The notes below the pieces were generated by a model. The model worked only from the letters and a program-made list of their open reading frames with translations. It was not told the DNA's origin and searched no databases. Positions 48,151 through 61,422 of a stretch of DNA of 64,000 bases are shown piece after piece (position 1 is the first letter of the stretch; each line of letters opens with the position of its first letter). Made by a program: the position numbers and the translations under genes. This stretch comes from Mangifera indica. Taxonomy: Eukaryota > Streptophyta > Magnoliopsida > Sapindales > Anacardiaceae. Where the stretch lies: positions 4,422,001-4,486,000 of the forward strand of contig NC_058138.1 of the NCBI RefSeq assembly GCF_011075055.1, given 5' to 3'.

Positions 48151-50990
48151 AGTTTTTTTTTTTTCTTTTTAAATTGTGTATTGTATAGCACTTTCTGTGA
48201 TGAATTCGCTGGAGTGGACTTGTGTTTATGATTCATTTCTTTATTTGTGATAGCAATGCCATATTAAATTCTGATTTGTTTGACTAGATTGAAGACTTTT
48301 AACAAGATTATGTAAGAATTGAAAGTGCAGATTTAAAAAGCATATTAAAATAGTATGTTAGTTGCATCTGGGGGAGTTGCTTGTATTTATAGGTTGTTTC
48401 ATGATTCTGATAGCAATTCCATAGTATTGTTGTAATATCTGTGTATTGATTATTTTTTTTCAATTGAAATCTGATTTGTGTAGCTAGATTGAGGACATTT
48501 TTAACAAGATTATGTAAGCACAGGAAATACTTATTTAGAAGGACATGGTGTGAAACAGTACATATACTGACTTCCTGTATGTAAATTTTCAATGTTCAAA
48601 TGCTTTTACAGATATTAGTTGTTGTTGCTCGTTTTGAATTGGATATGGATTTGCTTTGCTGTGTTCCTTATTGTCATAATCCAAGCTTTAGCCAGTTGTG
48701 GGTGCGAACTCTTGGATAATCATTCCCCAAGGTTGTTCTGGAGATAGTTAAATTACTCTTTGCTGGATCATCAAGCATGAGATTCAAGCAAGTTTGATTT
48801 ATTTATAGTTGAATGCTATAAGCAGTTTCTCTGTTTATTCCAGTTTCAGATAATCAATTTTAGGGAATGGTTACAAAATTCCATGATCTCTCTTCTCTCA
48901 GCCATGATTCATTGTCATAGCGTACTCTGTTTTTCTATTTCAGTTCTTGATAGTCTCTCTATTTTCATATGTCAACAACAAATATTTATCTGTAAACTAA
49001 GTTTCCTTTTTATCGGTTTATTAATTTGTGCCTTGTGGCAGATTCTTAAGTTTCTGTGGCTTCAGTATGTTCAGCCTTTGGTGTTCATGGCACCTTCTAT
49101 GTGTTTTTTTACTTTCACTTTATAATAGACAGTAACATTATATCTTTGTGATGCGATTACTGATTGATTGCAGGATTTCTTACTCTATCAAGTCCTTACT
49201 AAATTGAATCTTTTTCAACTCGGCTTCCATTGAAGCATTATTTTGTTCTGAGTTTAATGGACAGATCCGTTCTTGTGTTCGCCTAGAAATTTTGCACTAC
49301 CTTGCCAAGTCTTCTTCATCATAACGTTTTGTTCTCTTTATTATTTTGACAAATGCCTGCATTTGAACTTTATTATTACATGTTAGGTACTGGAACAACT
49401 TTTCTGGATCGATGCGAAGACATTTTATCGAAGAAGTTTTTGGGATCAACCACTTGAGTAGTGTTTCATTGTCGATGGGAAGATTTGATTAACATCTTGG
49501 TCGGACCATACAGGGATTATTAAGAATTCTTTTTTTATTAGTTGGTAGTTATGCTGGTTTTAATTTCTGAGCATGTATATATGAATTATGGATCTTAATG
49601 TTTTGAAACTAGATTAAGTTTGGTCATCCACTTCTCCTGTTATGCCCAAGACTCCTGTATATCAATTAGCTTTCCTACACTTTTTGAGCTGCTAATATTG
49701 TCCTGATGAGCTCAGAGTCTTTCAAATTACTTTTGTGATGATAATCTAGCATTAAACGATTGGACTTGGAGGAGTCCTCGAAGCCCAATTAGGGCTGCAA
49801 GTGAGGTGAGATGCTTTCAAACTGCTCATGGCACGGTTTATGTCAAGCAGGGTTGAGTTTTGAGTTAGTTTGATTTTAAACATGAGGATAATTGGTAAAT
49901 ATATAAGTTATGAGATTTAATTTAAATGTATCGAATTAAGCTCAAGTTGTTTTATTTTGAGCTCAAACTAATAACTTCTTAACTTGGTGAGCACGAACTT
50001 GAGATTTGTGTAAATACAATCAAGTCAAACTTGAATCAAATAATACTCGGTTTAATTTGGTACGATCGTAGTCTTATGTCCAATTGTTTGAACCCTATCC
50101 AAAATTATAAATGACTATAATTTTGTCAACTAATCATACTTATCATGATATTAAAATTAACTTAGACAAGACCGATTGGTTCAGTCGTGAACTAGTTCTT
50201 GGTCTAGTGTGGTTCACCTAAAAAAAAATCGGTTTTTGTCCTTTATATATATATTTATAATAAAAAAAGAAAAATAAAAATGATAGTGGATAACATTAAA
50301 AAAGGATGGTTGAGTAACTAGTTGGAAGTTAAATAGTTGTCATTGAAAATAAATAAATATTAATTAGAAAGAAAAGTTATTGAAAATAAACAAATATTAA
50401 TTAAAAAAATAATTGAATTGAATTGATTTTGATGGGTTGAAATAAGTTAAATATTTATACCAATGTTTTTAATAGAAAAAGGCTAAAAAAGTGACATTAG
50501 GTCATTCTGTTTAAATAAATATTCTTATATTTTAAAAAATATGATAAATATTTAATAATATTAAATAAAAACATTATAATTTAGGAATTGATTGATCCAT
50601 CTGATTGAATCGATCGAACCATAAATCAATAAGATAACTAATTTGATTATCGATATGATTTTAAAAATACTAATACTTATGATAACGAGCCATTGTTTGG
50701 TTTATTTCATTTACTAGAATGAGGTTGTGGGCAAATCTCATTGTTGGGCAAATTTATTGATATTATAGAGCTTATGGGTTCACTTATGGTTTTTGAAAGT
50801 TTGTCTTAAATGAGTTTAAACTCATGTTTGAATCTAGGAATTTTATATTATCAAGTTTGAACTTAAGTTTGGAGTGTTTGACTTACTAAATTTATTAACA
50901 TACAAAATTTTGAATCGAAATAATTAAAATGATGTTATTTTAAATAATATATATTTACGGCAACAAACTGAGTCTAGCTCAGTCAAACTC
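48151..50990. other. Intergenic spacer between the two F-box genes
   Basis: No gene seen. Two imperfect direct repeats ('ctgatttgtttgactagattga' type, then 'aacaagattatgtaag') lie at about 48238-48320 and 48412-48525. The 49800-50060 stretch is degenerate 'gagctcaaactaat' sequence. The 50160-50660 stretch has weak mirrored ends ('cgattggttcag' and 'gattgaatcgatcgaacc') that could be an old element. Confidence 0.5.
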
Positions 50991-51168
50991 TTTGACAGAC
51001 AGAGCCTGTTCAACTTTGGGCTGCGCCTTTTTTTCTACTTTGTTCTTTCTTCTACGATCTTCCTTCTTCAAGTTTGGACTCTCTCCTTATCTTATCCCCT
51101 CTTTCTTCTTTCATATCCTTTCCATAGACTTTTCTCCTTTCTTCTTCATCCTTCATGTCATAGCTCCC

Positions 51169-52365
51169 ATGGAGAACAGTTCCCGTGACTGGTCCAGTTT
51201 TCCAGACCACCTACTCGCCACCATTGCAGACCGCCTCCCCACTAGACTCGACACTCTCCGCTTCCGCGCCGTCTGCACCTCATTTCGAGCCGCCCTCCCT
51301 CCTCCTCCGCCACCAACCCCATACTCAGACATCCACTATTTCCACCACTCTTCCACCTCCAACTCTCCCATACACTTCTTCATTGCCCAGTCTACCGTTT
51401 ACGCCATCCAACCCCTCTCACAAATCTCCCATCCTCTTCACAGCCCAGGAGCCTGGCTAGTCAAAGTCGAAGATTCACCGTCCGGAGATGTCAAACTCCT
51501 GGATCCCTTCTCCACATCTCAAGTCAAGAACGTCTCCGATAAGTTACCAGGGTCATTCAACTTACTGGATTATCGCGTTAAGGAGATAAGTAAAGGATAC
51601 AGACTTGAATTAGCTACAGACCAACAAAGGGAGCTCAGCAGATCGGAACGAAGCTACACTGGCAAAGTAGTGGTTTCTGCTGATGAAGATGATGATGATG
51701 ATGAATTTGCTATTATGGTGTTGATTCAGGGAAAGGTTGTAGTTTGGAAAAGAAGAGATAACAAATGGCACAACATCGATATCATTCAAGATCGATTTCA
51801 TTTTATTTACGACATAATCTATCATAACAGAAGATTCTATGTCTTTAGCTACAAAAATCGTACTGTGTGTGTGGATCCGAAGTCCTTGAACGTTTCGGAA
51901 CCAGTGGCTCCATTGCGGATTTCGCTAAGCAGGTCAGCCTCTTCCTTCCACTTGGTAAAGTCATCTCCGGATTTGTTCTTAATCCGGAAGAACTACTTAG
52001 ACTTCCCTGGAAACTGCGACAGCCACTTCTGGGGTAAATCTGGTGACAGAGGTTGCCGGGTTGGGTTGAATATTTTCAAGCTTGATGAGGGGAAGGATGA
52101 GTGGGTTACGGTGAAGGATGAATTACAGGATAGAGCCTTGTTCATGTTCAAGGAATGTAACTTTTTTCTTTCAGCTCAAGAGTTCTCAGGATTGAAATGG
52201 AATTGTGTTTATTTGCCTGATAGAGGTCGTCCAAATGTTGATGGTGATTACCCTGGAAGCAATGCTGTGATCTTTAACCTGGACAATCGCTGTACTGATA
52301 AACTCTCAGCTTTTCCTGGTTTTTCCGAAATTTTCTGGCCTCCTCCAGGCTGGCTCTTCTCTTAA
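51169..52365 (+). CDS. F-box protein with DUF295 (KIB1-4 beta-propeller) domain, SKIP23-like
   Basis: The product has 398 residues in one exon. Residues 7-42 form an F-box (DWSSFPDHLLATIADRLPTR, then RFRAVCTSF), which in this family binds SKP1/ASK so that the protein can act as the substrate receptor of an SCF ubiquitin ligase. Pro-rich residues 43-50 follow, then the DUF295 region with IAQSTVYAIQPLS (72-84), EISKGYRLE (139-147), an acidic stretch around 172-179, VDPKSLNVSEPVAPL and the terminal W-rich PPPGWLFS. Length is typical of the family. I chose the ATG at 51169 (MENSSRDW): the in-frame ATG at 50992 would add 59 hydrophobic residues unlike any F-box N-terminus, and that stretch looks like a pyrimidine-rich 5' UTR. 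Substrate is unknown; the family is large and poorly characterised. Confidence 0.9.
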   Translation: MENSSRDWSSFPDHLLATIADRLPTRLDTLRFRAVCTSFRAALPPPPPPTPYSDIHYFHHSSTSNSPIHFFIAQSTVYAIQPLSQISHPLHSPGAWLVKVEDSPSGDVKLLDPFSTSQVKNVSDKLPGSFNLLDYRVKEISKGYRLELATDQQRELSRSERSYTGKVVVSADEDDDDDEFAIMVLIQGKVVVWKRRDNKWHNIDIIQDRFHFIYDIIYHNRRFYVFSYKNRTVCVDPKSLNVSEPVAPLRISLSRSASSFHLVKSSPDLFLIRKNYLDFPGNCDSHFWGKSGDRGCRVGLNIFKLDEGKDEWVTVKDELQDRALFMFKECNFFLSAQEFSGLKWNCVYLPDRGRPNVDGDYPGSNAVIFNLDNRCTDKLSAFPGFSEIFWPPPGWLFS

Positions 52366-54660
52366 GGTAAAGGGTTCTTTTCTTTCATGTTAAAAAAAGT
52401 AAAATCCTGATTTAGTCTGTAAATTGAGTACTCTTTGTTCATAAATGTGAAGTTTCTTTATATTAATACAATAATACTCAAGAATTGCTCTGTTCCATGC
52501 CGTCTCCGTGTGCTGCACAATTTCTTCATGCTGCTAAAATTTTTGGAATTTGAGCTTTAATTGCATAAAATGTATGAGAATCTTCTTGGATATGGTTCAT
52601 TTTGGTTGTGCTGGGTGGTAAATTACTCTTTTTCAGAATGTCACGCTTGAGATTCAAGTTTTATAAATAGTTAGTACCCTTTTTGTGAGATTAAGCCAAA
52701 AAAATAATTGCACAACTTTCTTATACCTTGTTGATTATTTTGTTTTGAGTAATCATTCTAGAAAACTTGTGGAATCGATAAAACAAACAATTATAGATAA
52801 TTTATCTTAAATTCTTAGTTCACCCAAAGTAGGTTACTTGTTACCTATGCGTTAACTTAACTCCTTATAGATTAGATGATCACCAATTCCAACACTAAGC
52901 TGGCTCTTTTGATTTTTCCTCTTCAAATTCTAGCAACATTTTGGTTCACTTTGGATTGTTGAAACTGCCAATATAATGGTTTACATATATGAAGCTTCAA
53001 GTACGATACCACATTGCCCTCAATGTAAGAATACTTGATGACATTATGAAACAAATTGGTTAAAGCCATGAGATTGATTGCAATCATTAGTTATATTATG
53101 TTTTGGAATAGAAATTTGCAAATTCGCATGAGCCTCATCTATCTAATATGGCTTGAATTTACTTTTAATTTGAAAATTTACTCTGTTTTGAATATTAATA
53201 CAGCTTAGCAGCTTGAAAAGTCTAGCATTCAAATACTTATAAGAGAAGCTAATAATGTCTATTCTCTGTTTCTTCAAGAACATTAATGAACCTGAATTAG
53301 TTAGTAAGATTTATTTGTATATATAATATTGTTCGCTCTAAATATCCAAGTGAACATGAATGAAAAGGTGATGAAGATCATTTACAATTAAATCAGATGC
53401 AAGCTCTAAATGACTCCCCAATTAGGTTTTATCCATTGACAATATTTTTAGAAAAAGTTTATAATAACTTTATATTAAGAATATTTATATTTGTATGAAG
53501 ATCAACATGATTTTTCCTAAAATAATTTTAACATCAAAATATGGATAACAATACCTAATAATATTAAACTATTACATTTTTTTCTATTGACATAACTAAA
53601 CTTTGTTCTTTTTTAACCGAGGGAATTGAACTCTCAGTTTTCTCTATTGGAGAAATTGAATTTTTAAAATTTTCTATTAAAGGGCTAAATTTTTAGTATT
53701 TTCTATAAAAGGTATTGAACAAAAACAATTAGATTTGTTTGTTTTATTTTGTTCTGGAAGCGAGTTGATTACTTTGATGTTTCATTATGAAATACTGAAG
53801 GTTTGGCCTCTTCACCTTAAATAAAAAACAAAAAAATAAAAATAAAACTTTTAGTTCCTATAAAAGGTATTAACAATTTTAAACTAGTAAGATTTTTAAA
53901 TTAAAGAGACTGAATTTTATTTTATTTTTTCTATTATAGTTACTCAACTTTGTATTTTTATTTTTGAATAAATCAAACTTTTAGATTTTTTTATAGAAGA
54001 GGTTAAACTATGAATATTTCTTATTAAAGATAAGACATACACAATTGGAAGTGATTGTTTTATTTTGTCCTTCAATATCTATTGAAAATCTATTTAATCG
54101 GTTGGATTTCAAAAGACAACTTATATATATATATATATTCTTATGAATTAAGTTTAAAAAGAAACGGCAATTCATCTATTACCACACACTTACCCATGAC
54201 TTTGCTGTGTGTTGTTGAACATTAACAATTTGCTGTGACTCACTCTTCTTCTCCTTCTTCCATTCATTCACAAAACTCTAAACAATCTGTAATAGTAAAA
54301 GCATTAACCGTGGAGAATCAATTCTACCGTTTAAAATGATCCCAATATATCAATTCAACAAGAAGACAGAAATTTCCTCAATAACCACTTCAATACTTCA
54401 AAAACACACAGCATAGTTGCCTATAATTTACTTAGAAAATTTTAATTAAACACAAAATCAATACTAAAGACAATTGAGAATTAATACTAATTAATTCAAT
54501 GAAAGAGATCGAAGAAGTCTACACGAAAGTATATTGTTAATTAGCGAATGAATACATGCATGTTGTTTTGTAATTGTTGTACGATTGTATAAAGCCACTC
54601 TTCAAAGAATGTCTTGTGTTCACCTCTTGCAACCTTGGCTTGTCTTTCCAATTGTGTATG
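52366..54660. other. 3' flank of the F-box gene and intergenic spacer
   Basis: The first 150 bases are probably 3' UTR. The 53570-53980 stretch contains repeated 'ttttctattaaaggg' type phrases, a low-copy dispersed repeat also seen at 28.5 kb. No gene recognised. Confidence 0.5.
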
Positions 54661-54664
54661 TCTT

Positions 54665-55755
54665 GTCTTTTTATTTTTACTTAAATAACCTTTTAAAGGC
54701 AAACTATATTATTTTTATTTAAGTTAAATTCAAATTATCTTTAATTTTTTTCAATAAACTTGAATAAAATTACTTTTTATTTTACTTGTAATTTACAAGA
54801 AAATCAATGAGATAAAAATTTGACTAAATATGGATAAGTGGTGGTTTCCAACTAAAAAGTGAATAAGTGTTTAACATGAAACAAAAGTTTCACCAAATTT
54901 AATTGATTTAATCACTCACCTCATTAATTTGAGGTGAAAATGAGTGAAGTAGTAAAAGTAAATAAAGAATAAAACTCAATTTTTATATATATTAAATAAA
55001 TTTATTTATATAAATTAAAATGATAAATTTTAATTAAATGATGTAATTATTTTTTATTTTATAATTATTTATTGATATTAAGTTATAAAAAATAAGTTTA
55101 TATAATTTATATATATATATAATTTATATATATATAATATTATTAAAAGATAATTAATTAAGGAAAAAAAAGCATCTTTGAAAGTTAAAATAAAAATATC
55201 TTGATTGAAATATATATATATATATATATATATAGAAAAATTTTCCATAAAAAAGATTTGAATGACTCTCATCTATCTTCATCTTCATATGATGAGTCTC
55301 CACTGTAATTTTCTTTGCTATAAATGTGATCTGTCTTTTTTTTTTTTATTTCATACCTCATAAACTCATTTGTACCTTTCAGGAAGTAGCCACATGATAG
55401 AGACTACTCTACCAACCATAAAGATGAAAATGTTTGGACTCAAAATATGAAAAATCTTTTTTATTGTTGAGGAGGTAAACAAAGTTAATATTAATTGTCA
55501 TGTCACTACAATATTAGTATAGATTAACAATTAATAAATCATTTTTTAAACATTATCAATTACCATAAGTCATATAATTATGATAATATAGTTAATAACT
55601 TATTATATGATTGTGTTAGTATACAATGTAATATTTTTTATCTAAGATTTCATAATCAAATCTAATATGAAAACGTATAGTTTATATAATGTATAAATAT
55701 AGAGTTAGTCATATTTTGTTTGAAAAGACAATATTGATCATGCATCATATGTATG
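54665..55755 (+). repeat. Non-coding block, copy 1 of a 1.1-kb direct duplication
   Basis: The sequence from 'acttaaataaccttttaaag' through 'gtttcaccaaatt', 'aataaagaataaaactca', 'gtctccactgtaattttctt' and 'gattaacaattaataaa' recurs in the same order and orientation at 57500-58625. The offset is constant at about 2.84 kb. No coding potential. Confidence 0.8.
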
Positions 55756-57499
55756 GATGACTGTAAACAACCCAAAAAAAAAACCTAACTAGGAGAAAAT
55801 TTCAGTTTTTAAAACTATGTTTGGAAAGCTAATAAATTTTATTTGTTTAATGTTACTAAGTAACTCTTTTCACTAACAAATTTCACTAATAGTAATAGTT
55901 GATGGGTATTAATCTAAAGTTTTTAAAATTAATGGGTGAGAGTTAACAATATAACAAATCTTGGAAGAGAATAAGTTTTTTGGATATCAAATCACTATAT
56001 ACATCTATATTTATTTATATGTTTAAAATAATAAAATTATATGTATAAATAATATATATAATTTTATATATAAATAATAATATATGATTATATAATTAAA
56101 TATTATTTTATTTTAATTTAAAATTATTTAATTTTATAATAATATATTATTATTTATATTATCTGTATATATAATACTTTGTACTCTTTGAATTGTAAAA
56201 ATGAAAAAATCTCTATTGAAAATATGGAAAAATCTTTCATAATTGTTAAGAAGATAAAACATAAAATTTCGTGTAAAAATGTTTTTCTCTTCCTTTTTAG
56301 AGTAAGAAGACAAAATAAAGTTCTAAATTTTGGAAACTAAATTATAATCTCATTCATCTTCATCTTCATCTTCACATCGTGGGTTTCCACTGTAATCATT
56401 CTTTTCTATTTTTTCTAATTTTATGTTTTAGAAACTCATTTACATTTTCTAGGAAGCAGTCGCATGACACTGAGTCTACTCTTCAAATTAATATTTGATT
56501 AACTCATTTTTTTAACCTTACTTTTTCTTACTTTCATACATTATTAGCACTAAATTACAATTTCATAAACTGTTTGTTAAATTATTTTTAGAATAGTAAT
56601 TTTTTAAATTTATAATTCTTTATTTTTGTCTACTCTCTACAAAACGGCATCAATAAGATTAATCTTATTCAATTTTTCATTCAAACTCCTAATTCATTGA
56701 TTAGAAAAATTTTAATTTAAAGCGCATGATTTTCGTACTTGTTTGTGTGAGGAGGGTCTAGCTAAAGAGTGAATTGTGAATGATAATGTAAGTTATTAGT
56801 AAAAAAAAAAAATATTGACAAGACATTTTCAGACATTCAAGAAAGACTTACACTTGGTCCAATTATTTCAAGTTTTAGTTTTGCACTTACTTTTTCAAAT
56901 TGTTATCATTTTAGCTCATCCTTTTTTCATTAGTAAAACCGACAACACGATACAAAAATATTATAAATAAAAAAATTTTAACTAACTTAATTTGACTTAT
57001 TGTTCAGTTTAATTTTGAGGCGAATTTAAAATAAAATTTTAATTTAATAATTTAATTTAAGATTAATTTAAAATTATATTTAAGAATATTTTTTATTTTA
57101 TTAGTAAATTTATTTATTATTGATGTTATTTATTTTATTAATAATATTATTTATTTGTTGGTATTCTTTAATAATAATTTTAATCAATTTAAGAAAATTT
57201 CATTTCAAATTAATTATTATAAATTCAAACTAAATTTAAATTAATTTATATTTGAATTTAATTTGACTCAAATATAATTTTAATCCTTTTTTTTAATTTA
57301 TGAACACTTCTATTACAACAACAATTATACTCTTCAAATATATTGATAGAAAATATTTTTAAGAAAAGTACAATAAAAAATTTTGTGTTGAAAGATTTAA
57401 AATTTTTTTTCCTAAGATTTTGGAGGCTATATTTCACTTTCATCTATCTTCATCTTTGGATCTAGGTTGTAATAAATATAATACATGTCCTATTATCCC
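55756..57499. other. AT-rich spacer with partial extra copies of the duplicated block
   Basis: The 56210-56470 stretch repeats the 'tttccactgtaat' and 'aactcattt' part of the duplicated block in a diverged form, and 57400-57470 repeats only the 'ctcatctatcttcatctt' part. The rest is A/T-rich with no gene. Confidence 0.55.
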
Positions 57500-57944
57500 C
57501 AAAACTTTTATATTTTCACTTAAATAACCTTTTAAAGGAAAATTATATCATTTTTTTTAAAACTAAATTCAAATTATCTTTAATTTTATTTAATAAACTT
57601 GAAGAGAATTATTTTTTATTTAACTTGTAATTTACAGGAAAATCGATCAGATAAAAATTTGACTAAGTTTGAATATGTGGTTTTCAATTAAAAAGTGAAT
57701 AACAGATTAACATGAAATGAAAGTTTCACCAAATTCAATTAATTTGAGATGTAAAGTGAGTGAAACAGTAGAAATAAATAAAGAATAAAACTCAGTTTTT
57801 ATCCTTTATTTATTAAATTTACTTATATAAATTAAGATGACAATTTTTAATTAAATGATGCAATTATTTTTATTTTATAATTATTTATTGATATTTATTT
57901 TATAATTATTTATTGATATTAAGTTATAAAAATAAGTTTATATA

Positions 57945-57995
<51 letters not shown>

Positions 57996-58625
57996 TTAAA
58001 AGATTATTAATTGAGAAAACAAACATTTTATAAAAAAAAAATCTTCCTTAATTGTTGAAGGGTTAGAATAGAAAATTTTATGTAAAAAGATTTTAAATGA
58101 CTCTCATCCATATTCATCCTCACATGGTCAGTTTCCACTGTAATTTTCTTTTTTTTGGTAATTTTCTCTGTCATAAATGTAATCTTTCTTCATTACTTTT
58201 TTTTTTTATTTCATATCTCATAAACTCATTTGCATCTTTCAGACAATCACATGATAAAGACTACTCTTCCAACCGTAAAAATGAAAATATCTTGACTTAA
58301 AATATGAAAAAATCTTTTTGATTGTTGAGGAGGTAAACGAAGCTAATATTAATTGTCATGTCACTATGATATTAGTATAGATTAACAATTAATAAATTAT
58401 TTTTTGAATATGACCAATTATAATAAGTTATATAATTATGGTAATATAGTCAATGACCTAGTGTATGATTGTGCTAATGTATGATGTAATTTTTTTTATC
58501 TAAGATTTTATGGTCGAATCCAATATGAATACGTATAGTTCATATGGTGCACAAATACAAAGTTAATCATGTTTTGTTCAGAAAGACTATATTGGTCATG
58601 TGTTGTATATATGCAAAGTGGAATG
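57500..58625 (+). repeat. Non-coding block, copy 2 of the 1.1-kb direct duplication
   Basis: Partner of 54665-55755, with indels in A/T runs. It contains an (AT)n run at about 57952-57989 at the place where copy 1 has shorter 'tatata' runs. Confidence 0.8.
57952..57989. repeat. (AT)n microsatellite
   Basis: About 38 bp of alternating A and T. A shorter run of the same kind lies at about 55210-55232. Confidence 0.9.
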
Positions 58626-59564
58626 ATAATCAAAATGTGATATGTTGATTCGAAGTTATTGGATTCAGAGTATTGCTGACTTAGGAATTATCTGATTTCG
58701 TATGAAAAATCACTCACAAAGGCACAAATAGCAACCACCGGAAAATTAACACTTGCACTGAAATCAGAACTTTATGCAATGTCTGTCTCGCCATCCAATT
58801 AGTAAAACTTAGCCTTAAATGCTAACTGAACATTAAGTGTTATTAATTTCAGCTTCTAATTGAATTGTTTAGTGGATTATATTTGTTGGATTTGGTCCAT
58901 AGATGTATGCCATGTTGAACTTAGCCGAACTATGTTAAAAATTGCTAATATTGGCTACGTGTAAAGATTGGTTTATTACCAACACAATCTAAGCTAAATA
59001 CAAATTAAACCCTTATATTTCACATTCAGTGACTAAATAAATAAAAAATATGAAAGATATATAAAAGCAGAAACAGGAGATGAAAGATGGCCCTTTAATT
59101 TTCTGGCTTAAACTGAGGCAAACGAAACACAAAATTCACAATTTCAGACAACATTTCAAGCAAATCACGATTTAAAACTATACCATCATATACATCCTCA
59201 GCGAAAATTTCCTGAGATCACATTGTGTCCACTTGTTGCCCAGAGTTCAAACAAAAATGACACCAATTTTCAATTTGTTATCTAATTTTTCCAATTGTTG
59301 GTAATAAATTCAGTAACAAGTTGCCAATCTCATCTGTGAAATTAAAAAAAAAAAAATCATACTTATGTTTTATTAGTTTTGTTGATAAGTATTTGAAACG
59401 ATGAAAATGACCTAAATGCCAGCAATAGAACTAGAAGTACCTCAATGATTTTGAAACGGTTACAGAAGGGAGAGGGCGCATATGGTTGTTATGGCTCAGT
59501 TCAAATTGATTGGTAACTGCAGCCGTGCAGCCGGTTACTAGAGCAGACTCCACTGGAGTCATAT

Positions 59565-60367
59565 CGCTGATAGCCACCAAGGAAGGAGACACCTAACAGA
59601 CATGCATCAGCTACTGTAGATAAGCAATAATCTGATATGCAGTTGAACGGTCTAAACCATTTCATATTTCATCCATAAATAAATTGCTGCAGGCATCTAT
59701 TCCTTGCAATCATCTCTACTATAAACATTACTACCAAGTGGAACAGATGCATTTATAAAAAATTACCAGTACTCAGTCTCCTCTTTTGACCTCCAGAGAT
59801 ACCTCTTCTCATCTCATCTCCCACCATTGTGTCACCAAAAATATCGGGTTCAAGGACCTGGGATGTCTGAAGACAGTTAAAACATGATCTGTTTGAAGGG
59901 TTGTTTTTGGTCCTTTGCTTGAAATTGGCTGTAATAACTACCATTGCCATGAATATTTCACACATGTAGCAACAACATATAGAACAAAACATCAGATATA
60001 AACAAGACATCAAACATAATGAAGATACCTTCATGAAAGTATCTACGTCTACATTCGGAACAATTCCTGACTCCTCTCTTTTACTGACTTCCATCATCAT
60101 ATCTGTACAGGCAGAAAAAAAAAAAAAGCTCTGTACATACCAACAACTCATGGGAATTGATAAGGTGGCTATGATTAAAACTTCATTGAATTAAATCTAA
60201 GGAAGCCTACTTCCTCAGTTTCCAAAACCAATTGGGCAGCAAATTCAAGTGTTTCCCTCAGTCATTTTAGCAATATGCAGATCCTCTTAGCTTATATAAG
60301 CTTGTGTTTTCTGGGGAACAAACTCATCCAACCGGTAACCATTGTAGGAAACTTTTCCCCTGTTACC
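59565..60367 (-). pseudogene. PDR/ABCG transporter relic (exons 5-9)
   Basis: Minus-strand pieces in gene order match the intact PDR gene: exon 5 (60367-60212; DEFVPQKT, then a stop), exon 6 (60102-60029; MMMEVSKREESGIVP with both splice sites), exon 7 (about 59937-59881; SSKGPKTTLQTDHVL), exon 8 (about 59858-59768; [22 protein letters not shown]) and part of exon 9 (about 59695-59590; LFMDEI, stop, NGLD). Exon 5 has a frameshift and stops, exon 9 has stops, and no N-terminal exons or membrane domains were found. The MMMEVSKRE wording is of the same ABCG37-type clade as the intact gene. Confidence 0.87.
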
Positions 60368-60369
60368 TT

Positions 60370-61140
60370 TGAAGAAAGCAGAAGCAAAACTGAATACATT
60401 CGGAAAGCAAACTATGATAGCACACCATAGAGAAGTAAATTAGCTGAAGAAAATAGAAGTGAAACTGAGTAAATAAGGAAATCGAACTAAGATAACTGAA
60501 ACTGTTTTATCTTGCATCAAGCTAAAAGTAAATAAACATATGACCACAAATAGACTTGATATTCTCTCTTCAATATAAAGGAGAAAAACCTTGGGTTTGT
60601 GCAGCATAATACAAGAGTACAGTAGAAGAGGTATAATCAAACACTAGAAAATTAGTAAACCTATCAAAGAAGTGTACTTGTGATGCCTTGAGCTTTTCTT
60701 TTATGATTCTATCATGTTTAAACAAGTTGAATATACATTTATAGATTCATGCATATGACTGATACTCGTATTTAAAATGATGGTGAGGTACAAAGAAATT
60801 CTGAAAGCTTTAGAGATTTGTAAGGAGTTCCTGAGAGACTGTTAGAACACCAACATCAGTCTGGGAGGTCTACCGTATGCCATAGAGTTTCTTTTAAACA
60901 ATCACAATGCATTCCAAATATTTTTAGAGGCTAAATTCATTTCATGTATTTTGTTAAGCACCTGCAATATAACTTTTAAGACTGCAGATAGCAATACTGT
61001 TGTAGAAATACATTCTAACTCAAGAAACTAAAGTGCAATCCAAAAACCAAGACCTTCATGTGCTTGAGTTTCGGTAATAAATTGACTTGAATGCTGAGAC
61101 AATTTTGGCCACGAGACCAACAAGGTTTAGGCGATCCAAT
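60370..61140. other. Intergenic spacer
   Basis: This is where exons 1-4 of the minus-strand PDR relic would be expected, but I recognise none of them. No other gene seen. Confidence 0.5.
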
Positions 61141-61419
61141 ACTGTGTTTGGTTTGGATCATATTTTATTACCAAACCAAAATTAAAATTGAGTATAAATG
61201 ATTATTATGTTCGATAAAATTTAATAGATATAAATAGTTATTGTGTTTAGTTTGAGGTAATAAAATAATATTAAGATATAATTTTACTTAAGTGTCCTTA
61301 AATATAATTACTTTTAAAATATATTTTACATCATTTGTTATATTGATTTAAAATGAGGGAATTTTAGTCTTAAAAGATTTATAACTAAAAGTAAAATTAT
61401 AATAAAGATGACCTTCCCC
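61141..61419 (+). mobile_element. Truncated Harbinger-type MITE
   Basis: It starts 'actgtgtttggtttgga' and shares the order of blocks 'gagtataaatgattattatg', 'ttattgtgttta' and 'aattataataaa' with its downstream neighbour. Its right end 'cttcccc' abuts the TAA of the next copy. The body is shorter than the family. Confidence 0.6.
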
Positions 61420-61422
61420 TAA

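Noticed and set aside
50992..51168. 59-residue N-terminal extension of the intact F-box protein with a hydrophobic stretch
   Set aside because: The F-box begins at the ATG at 51169, and the extension is a pyrimidine-rich stretch with Phe/Leu/Ser composition typical of a translated 5' UTR, not a signal peptide known in this family.
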